The translations under genes were made by a program, and so were the position numbers. A stretch of 64,000 nucleotides of DNA from Clostridium homopropionicum DSM 5847 (GTDB lineage Bacteria > Bacillota > Clostridia > Clostridiales > Clostridiaceae): assembly GCF_001263795.1 (NCBI RefSeq), contig NZ_LHUR01000036.1, forward strand, positions 1 to 64,000. The letters are read 5' to 3'. Below, piece by piece: positions 23,681 through 32,908 of this stretch (position 1 is its first letter; every line of letters starts with the position of its first letter). The notes below the pieces were generated by a model. That model worked only from the letters and a program-made list of their open reading frames with translations, did no database searches and was not told where the DNA came from.

Positions 23681-24697
23681 TTATTTAGCACTTTTATATT
23701 TCTTTATTTCTTCTGTTAAAGCAGGTACTATTTCAAATAAATCTCCAACTAAACCATAATCAGCAATATCAAATATTGGAGCATCTTCATCTTTATTTAT
23801 TGCAATTATAGTATCTGAAGATGACATTCCAGCTAAATGTTGAATTGCACCAGAAATACCACAAGCAATGTATATTTTAGGTCCAACTGTTTTACCTGTT
23901 TGACCTACTTGATGTGCATGTGGAATCCAACCAGCGTCAACTGCAGCTCTTGATGCTCCTACTGCTGCCCCAAGTGCATTAGCAAGTTCTTTTATAATTG
24001 CAAAGTTTTCAGGTTTTCCTAGTCCACGTCCTCCTGATACTATTATTTCTGCTTCTTCAAGGTTAACAGCATTATCTCCTACTGTTTTAACAACCTCAAG
24101 AATTGTTGTTCTTATATCAGCTGCTGGAGTAGATATATTTTCTCTTATTATTTCAGCTTTTCTATTTAAATCTAGCTGAATTTTCTTAAATACGCCTGGT
24201 CTTACTGTACCGATTTGTGGTCTAGTATTAGGACATAATATTGTAGCCATAAGATTTCCACCAAATGCCGGTCTGGTCCATGCTATATTTCCTGATTCTT
24301 CATCTATACCAAGGGCTGTACAGTCTGCTGTTAAACCAGTTTTAAGCCTGCAGGATACTCTAGGTCCAACATCTCTACCATTATTTGTTGCACCTATCAA
24401 AATAACTGAAGGCTTATATTTTAATGAAAGCTTAGTTAAAGCATTGGCATATGCATCTGTAGTATAATCCTTATATTCTGGTCCTTCAACCAAAAGCACC
24501 TCATCTGCACCATAGGCAATTGCTTTCTTAGCTACTTCCTCAACATTTTGGCCAATTACAACAGCTACTAATTTTTCTTTATTAGCATCTGCTAACATTC
24601 TTCCTGGATTGAGAAGCTCAAGTCCTACACTTTTCGCTGCTCCATTTTCTGTTTCAATATAAACCCAAAGGTTTTTATATTCTTCAAATGTATTCAT
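23681..24697 (-). CDS. etfA: Electron transfer flavoprotein alpha subunit
   Basis: 338 aa. The C-terminal FAD-binding domain is clear: SGGRGLGKPENFAIIKELANALGAAVGASRAAVDAGWIPHAHQVGQTGKTVGPKIYIACGISGAIQHLAGM. It takes electrons from, or passes them to, the acyl-CoA dehydrogenase encoded upstream. It lies 16 bp after etfB. Clostridial EtfAB can bifurcate electrons between NADH, crotonyl-CoA and ferredoxin. Whether this pair bifurcates cannot be told from sequence by eye; a catabolic role is suggested by the sigma-54 context. Confidence 0.95.
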   Translation of the reverse strand: MNTFEEYKNLWVYIETENGAAKSVGLELLNPGRMLADANKEKLVAVVIGQNVEEVAKKAIAYGADEVLLVEGPEYKDYTTDAYANALTKLSLKYKPSVILIGATNNGRDVGPRVSCRLKTGLTADCTALGIDEESGNIAWTRPAFGGNLMATILCPNTRPQIGTVRPGVFKKIQLDLNRKAEIIRENISTPAADIRTTILEVVKTVGDNAVNLEEAEIIVSGGRGLGKPENFAIIKELANALGAAVGASRAAVDAGWIPHAHQVGQTGKTVGPKIYIACGISGAIQHLAGMSSSDTIIAINKDEDAPIFDIADYGLVGDLFEIVPALTEEIKKYKSAK

Positions 24698-24713
24698 TTT
24701 CTACTCCTCCTCC

Positions 24714-25499
24714 CTATATAAGCTTTGCTTCATCAAGCAAACTTACTAATTTAGCAGCAGATGCTGCACCTGTTGCCTCTTTAATTTTAACACCTGACTT
24801 CTTAGCTGAAGGTGTAAAGCTCTTTTTAACTTTAGTTGGTGAACCCTTTAATCCTGCTCTTGATAGATCAAGTTCAATATCTGCTGATGTTAATGTAGGA
24901 ATTACTGCTTTATTAGCAGCCATTTTGCTCTTTATTGTTGCATATCTAGGCTCGAATTGAGTTTTTACTACAGTTACAAGAGCTGGAATTTTAGTCTTTA
25001 TCATCTCATAGCCTGTCTCGGTTTCCCTCTTAACGATAACATCTCCATCTTTAACATCTATATCAAGAGCATATGTAACCTGAGGTAAACCTAAATGTTC
25101 TGCTATTTCAGGTCCAACTTGAGCAGTATCACCATCAATAGCTTGTTTACCGCATAAAATTAAATCAAATTTTCCTAATTTTTTTATTGCAGATGAAAGT
25201 ATATAGCTTGTTGCTAATGTATCTGAACCACCAAATGCTCTATCACTTAATAAAATTGCCTTGTCAGCACCTACTGAAAGACACTCTTTTAGAGCTGCCT
25301 TAGCTTGTTCTGGTCCCATTGATAATATTGTAATTGTTCCCCCATATCTTTCCTTAAGCCTTACTCCAAGCTCAAGGGCAAAAGCATCAAATGGATTAAC
25401 AATACTTGGCACCCCAGCCCTAATTAATGTATTTGTTTCTCTGTCTATTTTAATTTCTGTTGTATCAGGTACTTGTTTTACGCATACTAAAATATCCAT
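24714..25499 (-). CDS. etfB: Electron transfer flavoprotein beta subunit
   Basis: 261 aa. It starts MDILVCVKQVPDTTEIKIDRETNTLIR and carries IVNPFDAFALELGVRLKE and the CGKQAIDGDTAQVGPEIAEHLGLPQVTY motif typical of EtfB in clostridial butyryl-CoA dehydrogenase complexes. It forms a heterodimer with EtfA and binds the second flavin or nucleotide. Located between bcd-like and etfA genes with short gaps (76 and 16 bp). Confidence 0.95.
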   Translation of the reverse strand: MDILVCVKQVPDTTEIKIDRETNTLIRAGVPSIVNPFDAFALELGVRLKERYGGTITILSMGPEQAKAALKECLSVGADKAILLSDRAFGGSDTLATSYILSSAIKKLGKFDLILCGKQAIDGDTAQVGPEIAEHLGLPQVTYALDIDVKDGDVIVKRETETGYEMIKTKIPALVTVVKTQFEPRYATIKSKMAANKAVIPTLTSADIELDLSRAGLKGSPTKVKKSFTPSAKKSGVKIKEATGAASAAKLVSLLDEAKLI

Positions 25500-25575
25500 A
25501 GGATTACCTCATTTCCTTTAAAATTTTTATGTGAGGAAGCTTTGGGCACTTCCTCACAAAAGTGGAGAGTAGGTT

Positions 25576-26709
25576 TTATTTCAAGAGACTTCCCGAAATA
25601 ACGATTCTTTGAACTTGGTTTGTTCCTTCAAAGATTTGGAATATCTTTGCATCTCTAAGTAATTTTTCAACAGGATACTCTCTGCTGTAACCGTATCCTC
25701 CTAATATCTGAATTGCATCTAATGCAACTTTAACAGCAACATCACCAGCGAAGCATTTTGCAATTGCTGCTTCTCTTGAGTATGGTAAACCTGCTTTAAC
25801 TAAATTAATAGCATAAACTACTGCTTGACGAGCAGCCTCTATTTCAATATCCATATCAGCTAGCATAAATTGAATAGCTTGGAAGTTAGCAATTGGTCTT
25901 CCAAAAGTAACTCTTTCCTTTGCATATTTTACAGCTTCATCAAGAGCTCTTTGAGCTATACCAATAGCACAAGCACCAACAAATGGTCTTGATAAATCAA
26001 GAGTCTTCATTGCTATTTTAAAGCCTTCTCCTTCTTTTCCAAGTAAATTGCTTGCTGGTATTCTTACATTATCAAAAACTACATCTGTAGTATTTGATAA
26101 TCTAATTCCCATTTTATCTTCTTCTTTACCTACAGAGATACCGCCTCTGCTCTTTTCAACTATAAATGCTGATAATCCTTTTATTCCTTTACTCTTATCA
26201 ACAGTTGCAAAAACAACATAAATATCAGCAACTCCACCATTAGTAATAAAGCATTTTGATCCGTTTATTACATATTCGTCTCCTTCTTTAACTGCAGTTG
26301 TTCTTACTGAAGCAGCATCTGATCCTGCATTAGGTTCTGTCAAACAGAATGCTGCGAAGTTACCAGGTATTACTATATCAGCAAACAACTTCTTCTGTGC
26401 TGCATTTCCAGCTATTAGAACAGGTTTTAATGCTAAGCTTGATGCTGTTATTCCAGTTGCATATCCAGCATCAGCTTTAGCCATTTCTTCTGAAATAGCT
26501 GCAACTGTCATATAGTCAACTCCGCCGCCACCAAACTCTTCAGGAATATCAAGGCAGTGTAATCCCATTTCAAATCCTTTTTTATAAAGTTCTATAGGGA
26601 ATTCGCCAGTTTTATCGTATTCTGCAGCATAAGGTTTTACTTCTTTTTCTACAAAATCTTTTACCATTGCTACTAATTCTTTTTGATCTTGATCTAATAA
26701 ATATCCCAT
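25576..26709 (-). CDS. bcd: Short-chain acyl-CoA dehydrogenase (butyryl-CoA dehydrogenase-like)
   Basis: 377 aa, normal length. It oxidises acyl-CoA to 2-enoyl-CoA, or the reverse, with EtfAB. Seen are CLTEPNAGSDAASVRTTA, FITNGGVADIYVVFA, MGIRLSNTTDVVFDNVRIPASNLLG, and the C-terminal QILGGYGYSREYPVEKLLRDAKIFQIFEGTNQVQR containing the catalytic Glu (FEGTN). Preceded by a GGGGGT ribosome site. Followed by etfB-etfA-crt, an order close to the clostridial bcd operon, but without hbd and thl, which lie in the neighbouring sigma-54 unit as fadB-like and thiolase genes. Confidence 0.93.
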   Translation of the reverse strand: MGYLLDQDQKELVAMVKDFVEKEVKPYAAEYDKTGEFPIELYKKGFEMGLHCLDIPEEFGGGGVDYMTVAAISEEMAKADAGYATGITASSLALKPVLIAGNAAQKKLFADIVIPGNFAAFCLTEPNAGSDAASVRTTAVKEGDEYVINGSKCFITNGGVADIYVVFATVDKSKGIKGLSAFIVEKSRGGISVGKEEDKMGIRLSNTTDVVFDNVRIPASNLLGKEGEGFKIAMKTLDLSRPFVGACAIGIAQRALDEAVKYAKERVTFGRPIANFQAIQFMLADMDIEIEAARQAVVYAINLVKAGLPYSREAAIAKCFAGDVAVKVALDAIQILGGYGYSREYPVEKLLRDAKIFQIFEGTNQVQRIVISGSLLK

Positions 26710-26799
26710 TTTAGTTACCCCCTAATAATTGTTATAATTTTTATTTTGCATTTATAGACTTAATAGACTTATATGAATTTTATTTATTTTATATGAATT

Positions 26800-27222
26800 T
26801 TATTTCTTTGGAGGCATTCCTGTAGCTTCTCCATCGATAACCATCTTTCCATGTTGATTAAAGCATCTAGTGCTTAATTTAACTCTATTTTTTTCTACAT
26901 TTATCTCAGTAACTTCTACTTCAGCAGTAATTGTATCTCCAAAGTGAACAGGAGCAGTAAACTTTAGATATTGATCAACATATATAGTTCCTGGTCCTGG
27001 AAGCTGCATTGCCATACAAGCTGAAAGAAGTCCTGAAACTAAGATTCCATGTGCAATTCTTCCCTTGAACATTGTCTGCTCTGATTGTTTTTGGTTAACA
27101 TGAGCTGGATTTAAGTCTCCTGTAATTCCAGCAAATAAGTATACATCTGATTCAGATATGGTTTTTTCGAAAGAAGCTTTATCTCCTACTTTAAGTTCAT
27201 TAATTGATTTTCCTATTATCAT
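26800..27222 (-). CDS. MaoC-like (R)-enoyl-CoA hydratase
   Basis: 140 aa, a hot-dog fold. The hydratase motif is present: ITGDLNPAHVNQKQSEQTMFKGRIAHGILVSGLLSACM, with the Asp-x4-His dyad in GDLNPAHVN. It hydrates 2-enoyl-CoA to the (R)-3-hydroxyacyl-CoA, giving the opposite stereochemistry to the crotonase in the same operon. This would allow entry of (R)-3-hydroxybutyrate-type substrates, which suits a nearby GntP permease (inferred). Confidence 0.88.
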   Translation of the reverse strand: MIIGKSINELKVGDKASFEKTISESDVYLFAGITGDLNPAHVNQKQSEQTMFKGRIAHGILVSGLLSACMAMQLPGPGTIYVDQYLKFTAPVHFGDTITAEVEVTEINVEKNRVKLSTRCFNQHGKMVIDGEATGMPPKK

Positions 27223-27283
27223 TTTAATACCCCCTTAATTAATAACTCTTTTAATTATTTGCTTATGTGAAAATAGCATTTAA

Positions 27284-28123
27284 TTACTGATTAATGTTTT
27301 CTGCAAGCTGTTGGAGTTTAGATGATAATTGACTAAGTCTTTCACTTCCGTGAGCAATATGTTCAGCTTGTGAAGCTTGATTTTCACTTGTAACAGTAAA
27401 ATCTTTTATAAAACTTATTATATTATTTACATCTTTTCTTACAGCCTTTAGCTTTTCATTAATCTGACTTACGGACTGTTTACTATCAGTTGCAAGTTTT
27501 CTAATTTCACCTGAAACAACTGCAAATCCCCTTCCATGTTCTCCTGCCCTTGCCGCCTCTATTGCAGCATTTAGACCTAGTAAATTTGTTGTATCTGCAA
27601 TACTTTTAACATACCCAAGTATATCATTCATACCATTAATTCCCGTTTCGGTATTAATTATTAGCGAATTAACACTTTGAGTATTAGCGGATAGCTCTTC
27701 TGTAGAACTTGCTAATTCTTCTGATGATGCTGCTAAATCCTCTGAAAAATTTTTTAATTCATCAGCCATCTCAATTACGGCATTTTCTTTTTCTAAAGAT
27801 ACGGTATATGAGATTGTACCTAATATATTACTAGTATAATTGTTGATAATCGGCACACTATATGCCATAACAGGATGTCCAAACTCCTCCTTGGAATAGC
27901 GTTTCATATGCTTTTCCTTAGTTTTTATTGTTTTCATAGCTGCACTATTAGGATCTAGCAGCTTTCCTTCCCATACGTTCACTTGAAAGGCTCTAGCTTG
28001 CTTTACCAAGACATATTTTTCTTTATCAGTTATAGTAAATGCTACTTCCGAAACAAATAAACATGGTAGTATATCAAATACTGCTTTAAGTGCTGAAAAA
28101 TATTCTTTATCATTTAAGCCCAT
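27284..28123 (-). CDS. Soluble methyl-accepting chemotaxis-type receptor
   Basis: 279 aa with no transmembrane segment. Residues 1-110 form a small ligand-binding-type domain ([53 protein letters not shown]). Residues about 125-279 are a short MCP signalling region ending in the hairpin [34 protein letters not shown], the conserved CheA/CheW-contact tip. It lies inside the acyl-CoA degradation operon, between the CoA transferase and maoC genes. It would respond to a cytoplasmic signal and may steer swimming according to fatty-acid metabolism (inferred). Confidence 0.85.
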   Translation of the reverse strand: MGLNDKEYFSALKAVFDILPCLFVSEVAFTITDKEKYVLVKQARAFQVNVWEGKLLDPNSAAMKTIKTKEKHMKRYSKEEFGHPVMAYSVPIINNYTSNILGTISYTVSLEKENAVIEMADELKNFSEDLAASSEELASSTEELSANTQSVNSLIINTETGINGMNDILGYVKSIADTTNLLGLNAAIEAARAGEHGRGFAVVSGEIRKLATDSKQSVSQINEKLKAVRKDVNNIISFIKDFTVTSENQASQAEHIAHGSERLSQLSSKLQQLAENINQ

Positions 28124-28200
28124 TTTAAATCCACCTTGTAATGAAAATATATATTTCTTAATTTATTTAGTTTCACGTTTATGTCAATTGTTAACTCACG

Positions 28201-29769
28201 CTACTTCAAAATCTTTTCTTTTAAATTTATTAATCCATCAGAGAAAATTGATGCATCCATAGGTTTAATGTCTTTAGATAATATAGGTCTAAAATCCATG
28301 TTAGCTAATATATCTTTTTCCAAATCTATTCCTGGAGCAACCTCAGTTAACATAAGCCCATCTTTAGTTAATTGGAATACTGCTCTTTCAGTAATATATA
28401 ATACTGTTTGTCCAGTTTCAGCTGCATATTCACCGCTGAATGTTACCTGCTCAACATTTTTAACAAATTTCTTAACTTTACCTTCTTGTAAAATCTCAAG
28501 TTTTCCATCCCCAATTTTTAATTTTAATCCTCCTGCAGTAAAGGTTCCGCAGTAAATTACCTTTTTAGTATTTTGAGAGATATCTATAAATCCGCCACAT
28601 CCAGCGATCTTTGGACCAAACTTACTTACGTTTACGTCTCCTTTTTGATTAGTTTGAGCTAATCCAAGGAAAGTAACGTCTAGCCCTCCTCCATTATAGA
28701 AATCAAATTGTGAAGTCTGATTAAGAATAGCCCAAGAGTTTATTCCAGCTCCAAAACTAAGTCCAGGTGCTGGTATTCCTCCAGTTGGTCCAGCCTCTAC
28801 TGTAAGAGTTAACTGATCTCCCATACCTTCTTCTGCAGCTATACTTGCAACACTTTCAGGCATACCAATACCAAGATTAGTTATTGCTCCTGGTACTAAT
28901 TCCATAGCAGCCCTTCTTCCAATAACCTTTCTTTCTCCTAATTCCATTGGTTTTAGTGAGTCTACTGGAACTTTTATGTGACCTGCATATACTGGACTAT
29001 AGTATTCTAACCATGTTTGACGATGATATTTTTCAGGATCACTGCATACTACTATTGCATCTACAACAGTGCCAGGAATTCTAACTTCTTGAGCATCTAA
29101 TGTTCCTGCTTTAACAAAGTTTTTAACTTGAACTATTACTTTTCCGCCAGTTGCTTTTGCAGCTTGAGCTAATTCTAAGCCTTCTGAATATATAGCTTCA
29201 TCTTCCATTGTTATATTTCCTAGTTCATCAGCAGTTGTAGCTCTTATTATGGCAATATCAATCTTCATAGATGGATATAATAACCATTCTTCATCGTTAA
29301 TGTGAATTAATTTAACTAAATCTTCCTTAGTAACATTATTCATCTTTCCACCTTGTAAACGTGGATCAATATAAGTTTTTAAACCAACCTTGGTAATTTC
29401 TCCGGGTTTTTTAGCTGCAATTGCGCGATACAAATGACATATTACCCCTTGTGGAAAGTTGTAAGCTTCTAATTTATTTTCATTCATTAACTTTACTAAT
29501 CCTGGACAAGTATCAAAATGTCCACCGATTACCCTTTTCAATAAACCTTCATGAGCAAAGTGCATAATAGCTCCATCTTTCCAGTTTCCTTGCCCTGCAG
29601 CAAAAAGACTAGTTAAATCCTTTGGTTTTCCTGTTTCTAAAAACTTCTTTTCAATAGCAATTAGTATTTCTTCAGGAACACATGCTCCCGCAAAACCTGT
29701 TGTTGCTACTGTATTACCGTCCTTAATCATTTCAACCGCTTGTTCAACTGTTATTAACTTTGAATTCAT
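28201..29769 (-). CDS. Acyl-CoA:carboxylate CoA-transferase (propionate CoA-transferase type)
   Basis: 522 aa, both subunits fused as in Pct. It activates a short-chain carboxylate by taking CoA from acetyl-CoA or a similar donor. The catalytic Glu325 in TLTVEAGPTGGIP is intact, and the GGHFDTCPGLVKLM and GVICHLYRAIAAKKPGEITKVGLKTYIDPR stretches match the family. First gene of the operon, 67 bp downstream of a sigma-54 promoter. It would feed acyl-CoA to the dehydrogenase-crotonase set downstream. Exact carboxylate range (propionate, butyrate, crotonate, hydroxybutyrate) is undetermined. Confidence 0.9.
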   Translation of the reverse strand: MNSKLITVEQAVEMIKDGNTVATTGFAGACVPEEILIAIEKKFLETGKPKDLTSLFAAGQGNWKDGAIMHFAHEGLLKRVIGGHFDTCPGLVKLMNENKLEAYNFPQGVICHLYRAIAAKKPGEITKVGLKTYIDPRLQGGKMNNVTKEDLVKLIHINDEEWLLYPSMKIDIAIIRATTADELGNITMEDEAIYSEGLELAQAAKATGGKVIVQVKNFVKAGTLDAQEVRIPGTVVDAIVVCSDPEKYHRQTWLEYYSPVYAGHIKVPVDSLKPMELGERKVIGRRAAMELVPGAITNLGIGMPESVASIAAEEGMGDQLTLTVEAGPTGGIPAPGLSFGAGINSWAILNQTSQFDFYNGGGLDVTFLGLAQTNQKGDVNVSKFGPKIAGCGGFIDISQNTKKVIYCGTFTAGGLKLKIGDGKLEILQEGKVKKFVKNVEQVTFSGEYAAETGQTVLYITERAVFQLTKDGLMLTEVAPGIDLEKDILANMDFRPILSKDIKPMDASIFSDGLINLKEKILK

Positions 29770-29836
29770 TTTATATCACCCCTAAACTATAACTTATAAT
29801 TAACCCATAACCATCGCCCATACACTCTTTTATAAA

Positions 29837-29852
29837 AGCAATAACTATGCCA
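29837..29852 (-). promoter_or_regulatory. Sigma-54 promoter of the CoA-transferase operon
   Basis: The minus strand reads TGGCATAGTTATTGCT, matching TGGCAC-N5-TTGCW except for one base. It lies about 68 bp upstream of the start codon, downstream of an enhancer-like palindrome and next to a PAS-sigma-54 activator gene. Confidence 0.88.
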
Positions 29853-29861
29853 ACGTTTACA
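29848..29861 (-). promoter_or_regulatory. Candidate CcpA cre site overlapping the -24 element
   Basis: The minus strand reads TGTAAACGTTGGCA, 13 of 14 cre consensus positions, and its last bases are the -24 TGGCA. The identical 14-mer occurs at 35462-35475 in the same place relative to the second promoter. Confidence 0.6.
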
Positions 29862-29915
29862 ACCAACTTAGTTATATATAAAATCAAGCATTAGAGTCAT
29901 TTTTATTAAATTTGA

Positions 29916-29971
29916 AAATATAAGAAAACGCATGTGAACCAATTATAGTTCACATGCGTTTTCTTATATTT
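29916..29971. promoter_or_regulatory. Large perfect palindrome: probable activator-binding site and terminator
   Basis: Perfect 24-bp arms surround an 8-bp loop (29940-29947). The centre has GAAC-N8-GTTC, shared with the sites at 35540-35575 and 39003-39034. It is centred about 92 bp upstream of the -24 box and lies 37 bp after the stop of the activator gene, so it probably acts both as enhancer and as terminator. Confidence 0.75.
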
Positions 29972-30007
29972 GTAAAGTCATATAAATAGAGTCACTAAAA
30001 TGATTTA

Positions 30008-31444
30008 TTAATGGTTCTCTTGAACCAACTTTGGTTCAAATTTAAATTTGCTTTCAGCCTCTTTAAACTTTCTTACTACAGATGTCTGACTAATGTTCAA
30101 AGCCTTAGCAGCTTCTCTTGTTGAATTACACTGCTCCATGGCTAAGTTAATTAATTGAGTTTCTACCTCATCCATAAGCTCCTTTAGAGGAACAATCTCT
30201 TTTATAATAATATGAAATTTATGATCACATTTTGCACTAGAAATAAATTCAGGTGGTAAATCTTTCTCAGTAATTAAATCATTGGGGGTAATAACTATTA
30301 ATCTTTCTATAACATTTTTTAATTCTCTTACATTTCCCGGCCATTCATATGCCTCAAAGCATTTTAGTGTATTTACAGAAATCTCTTTCTTCCTATCATA
30401 TTTTTTATTAAAATATTTTAAATAATGCATTACTAGTGGAATTATATCTTTTTTCCTTTTTCTAAGAGGTGGAATATATAGGGGAACTATTCTAAGTCTG
30501 AAATACAGATCTTGCCTAAACAGTCTATTATCTATCATCTCTTGAAGATTTTCATTTGTAGCTGTAATTAGCCTAAAATTTACTTTATGCGATTTTACTG
30601 AACCTACCCTTGAAACCTCAAGAGTTTCAATAACTCTCAAAAGTTTACCTTGTAAGTTCATAGATAATGAGTTAATTTCATCTAAAAAAAGGGTACCTCC
30701 ATCTGCTAATTCAATTTGACCAGCCTTTCCGCCTTTTCTTGCCCCTGTAAAAGCCCCTTCCTCATATCCAAAGAGTTCAGCTTCAAGTAAGTTTTCCGGA
30801 ATTCCTGCACAGTTTATACATATAAATGGGCCATTTCTTCTTGGACTCATTTCATGAATAAACCTAGTAAACACCTCTTTACCAGTTCCAGATTCTCCTT
30901 CAAGTAATACCGTAGAATCAACTTGAGCCATACGGTATGCAAGCTGCATTAACTGCTTTGTCCCTTCACTCTCAGCAATTATTTTTTCCTTAATATTTTT
31001 CTCCATAAGTAACTGAGAATAGTATTGCTTAGAAAGTAATTTAGCTTTGCAGCACTCATTTTCTAAATGAATTAAATCAGTCATATCTCTTAAGTTTGCT
31101 ACAACATACTCTACTTCTCCGTCTTTATTTAATATAGGTGTTGCTGTAACCATGACTTCTTTTATTCTGTCTGCTTTTATTCGTTGGTTTATAGTAATTC
31201 GTTCTTTAGCTTCAATTGCCATCTTCACAACTGAACGGTCAATAATTTCATTTTCTACTAAATCCGTAGTATAGACACCAATTAAGTCATCTTTTTTTAA
31301 TCCAGTTATCCTTTCTACTCCTTTATTTACATTTAAAAATAGCCCTTTCCCGTCTGTTATGTAAATTCCATCATAGCTAGATTGTAAAATTGCGTTTAAT
31401 TTGGCATTTACAATTTCAAATTTCTTTTCTTCATCTACCACCAT
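30008..31444 (-). CDS. PAS-domain sigma-54-dependent activator, paralogue 1
   Basis: 478 aa. A PAS domain (about 12-125: [30 protein letters not shown]) precedes the AAA+ core with Walker A GESGTGKE (183-190), the sigma-54-contact loop GAFTGA (230-235), Walker [10 protein letters not shown] and RQDLYFRL. A Fis-type HTH closes the protein ([22 protein letters not shown]). There is no receiver domain, so activity is probably ligand-sensed through PAS. It lies directly upstream of the CoA-transferase operon and probably activates it. Closely similar to the protein at 35624-37060. AGGAGAG ribosome site. Confidence 0.92.
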   Translation of the reverse strand: MVVDEEKKFEIVNAKLNAILQSSYDGIYITDGKGLFLNVNKGVERITGLKKDDLIGVYTTDLVENEIIDRSVVKMAIEAKERITINQRIKADRIKEVMVTATPILNKDGEVEYVVANLRDMTDLIHLENECCKAKLLSKQYYSQLLMEKNIKEKIIAESEGTKQLMQLAYRMAQVDSTVLLEGESGTGKEVFTRFIHEMSPRRNGPFICINCAGIPENLLEAELFGYEEGAFTGARKGGKAGQIELADGGTLFLDEINSLSMNLQGKLLRVIETLEVSRVGSVKSHKVNFRLITATNENLQEMIDNRLFRQDLYFRLRIVPLYIPPLRKRKKDIIPLVMHYLKYFNKKYDRKKEISVNTLKCFEAYEWPGNVRELKNVIERLIVITPNDLITEKDLPPEFISSAKCDHKFHIIIKEIVPLKELMDEVETQLINLAMEQCNSTREAAKALNISQTSVVRKFKEAESKFKFEPKLVQENH

Positions 31445-31649
31445 ATTATCTCTCCTCTTACTTTTTAATATGTAATCATTTTCATTTATAGCAAGATATA
31501 TACGATGAAGTTATATTTTTATAATATAAGTTTGTTTTTTGTTATTATAAAAAATATTTTGTCTATTATAATTATTTTAAATTATTAAATTTATTGTGTC
31601 TATATCATATTAACTAAATTAGTATAGTATTTAAATTTAATAAATATAA

Positions 31650-31682
31650 AAAGATTCAGGCAGTAATTTCTTACCTGAATCC
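31650..31682 (-). terminator. Terminator of the fadB-like/thiolase operon
   Basis: GATTCAGG / CCTGAATC stem with extension, followed on the minus strand by TTTTTATATTT, 32 bp after the thiolase stop. Nothing else is evident in the 31445-31713 gap apart from the AT-rich upstream region of the activator gene. Confidence 0.85.
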
Positions 31683-31713
31683 TCTTATATTTTAATTTTT
31701 CTTTAATCTTCTA

Positions 31714-32895
31714 TTAGTAAAGTAATTCAAATACAGCTGCGGCTCCCATACCGCCACCGATACACATACTTACTATACCGTATTTATTATTTCTACGTCT
31801 CATTTCAGATAGAAGTTTGGCTGTTAAAAATGAGCCTGTACATCCTAGTGGATGCCCTAATGCAATAGCTCCTCCATTTGGATTTACTTTTTCCTTATCA
31901 AGACCTAGTTCATTAATGCAAGCTATTGCTTGTGCAGCAAAAGCCTCATTTAATTCTATTAAATCTATATCATCCTTCTCTAAACCTGCAATTTTTAAAG
32001 CCTTAGGAATGGCTTTAATTGGTCCAATTCCCATAACTTCAGGTGGTACACCTGCAACTGCAAAGGATCTGAATACAGCTAGAGGTCTTATTCCTAATTC
32101 TTCTGCTTTTTCTCTTGACATTAGTAATACTGCTGCTGCACCATCACTCATTTGTGATGCATTTCCTGCTGTTACAGTTCCCTTCAATTTAAAAACTGTT
32201 TTTAGCTTTTCTAAATTTTCTATAGTTACATTTGCTCTGACTCCCTCATCTTTACAAAATATGAAAGTTTCATTTTTTACCATACCTGACTCATCTGTAA
32301 CAGGTCTCACTGCTTCTATAGGAATTATCTCATCATCAAATTTACCTTCTGCTTGTGCCTTTGCAGCCTTTTTATGACTTTCTACTGCAAATTCATCTTG
32401 CATCTCTCGTGTTACATTATATCCTTTTGCAACCTCTTCAGCTGTTAATCCCATGGCCATGTAAGCTTCTGGCTTATTTTCCATAAGATATGGATTTGGA
32501 GTAATAATATTTCCTAGCATTGGAACTGTACTCATGAATTCCAAACCACCAGCTAATACCACATCTGTTTGACCAGCCATAATACTATTTGCTGCAATAG
32601 CAATAGTTTGTAGTCCTGATGAACAAAATCTATTTACAGTTTGAGCTGGAACAGAGTCTGGCAATCCAGCTCTCATAGCAACAATTTTGCCTACATTGAA
32701 TCCCTGCTCTGCTTCTGGGAATGCACATCCTAGAACAAAGTCTTCAATCTCTTCAGTATTTAATTGTGGAACCTTTTGTAGAACCCCTTTAATAACTTGA
32801 GCTGCAACATCCTCTGGTCTTGTATACATTAATTTTCCTTTTGGAGCCTTTCCAATAGGTGAACGTCCAAAAGCTACAACAACTGCTTCTCTCAT
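31714..32895 (-). CDS. Acetyl-CoA C-acyltransferase (thiolase)
   Basis: 393 aa, standard thiolase. It cleaves 3-oxoacyl-CoA with CoA to acetyl-CoA. Nucleophile Cys90 lies in VNRFCSSGLQT; the other catalytic residues are His in NPNGGAIALGHPLGCTG and Cys in MCIGGGMGAAAVFE. The gene follows the FadB-like gene by 13 bp and ends the operon. The degradative setting suggests a FadA/FadI-type role with a broad short-to-medium range, rather than the biosynthetic acetoacetyl-CoA thiolase. Confidence 0.93.
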   Translation of the reverse strand: MREAVVVAFGRSPIGKAPKGKLMYTRPEDVAAQVIKGVLQKVPQLNTEEIEDFVLGCAFPEAEQGFNVGKIVAMRAGLPDSVPAQTVNRFCSSGLQTIAIAANSIMAGQTDVVLAGGLEFMSTVPMLGNIITPNPYLMENKPEAYMAMGLTAEEVAKGYNVTREMQDEFAVESHKKAAKAQAEGKFDDEIIPIEAVRPVTDESGMVKNETFIFCKDEGVRANVTIENLEKLKTVFKLKGTVTAGNASQMSDGAAAVLLMSREKAEELGIRPLAVFRSFAVAGVPPEVMGIGPIKAIPKALKIAGLEKDDIDLIELNEAFAAQAIACINELGLDKEKVNPNGGAIALGHPLGCTGSFLTAKLLSEMRRRNNKYGIVSMCIGGGMGAAAVFELLY

Positions 32896-32908
32896 CTTAA
32901 CACCTCCA

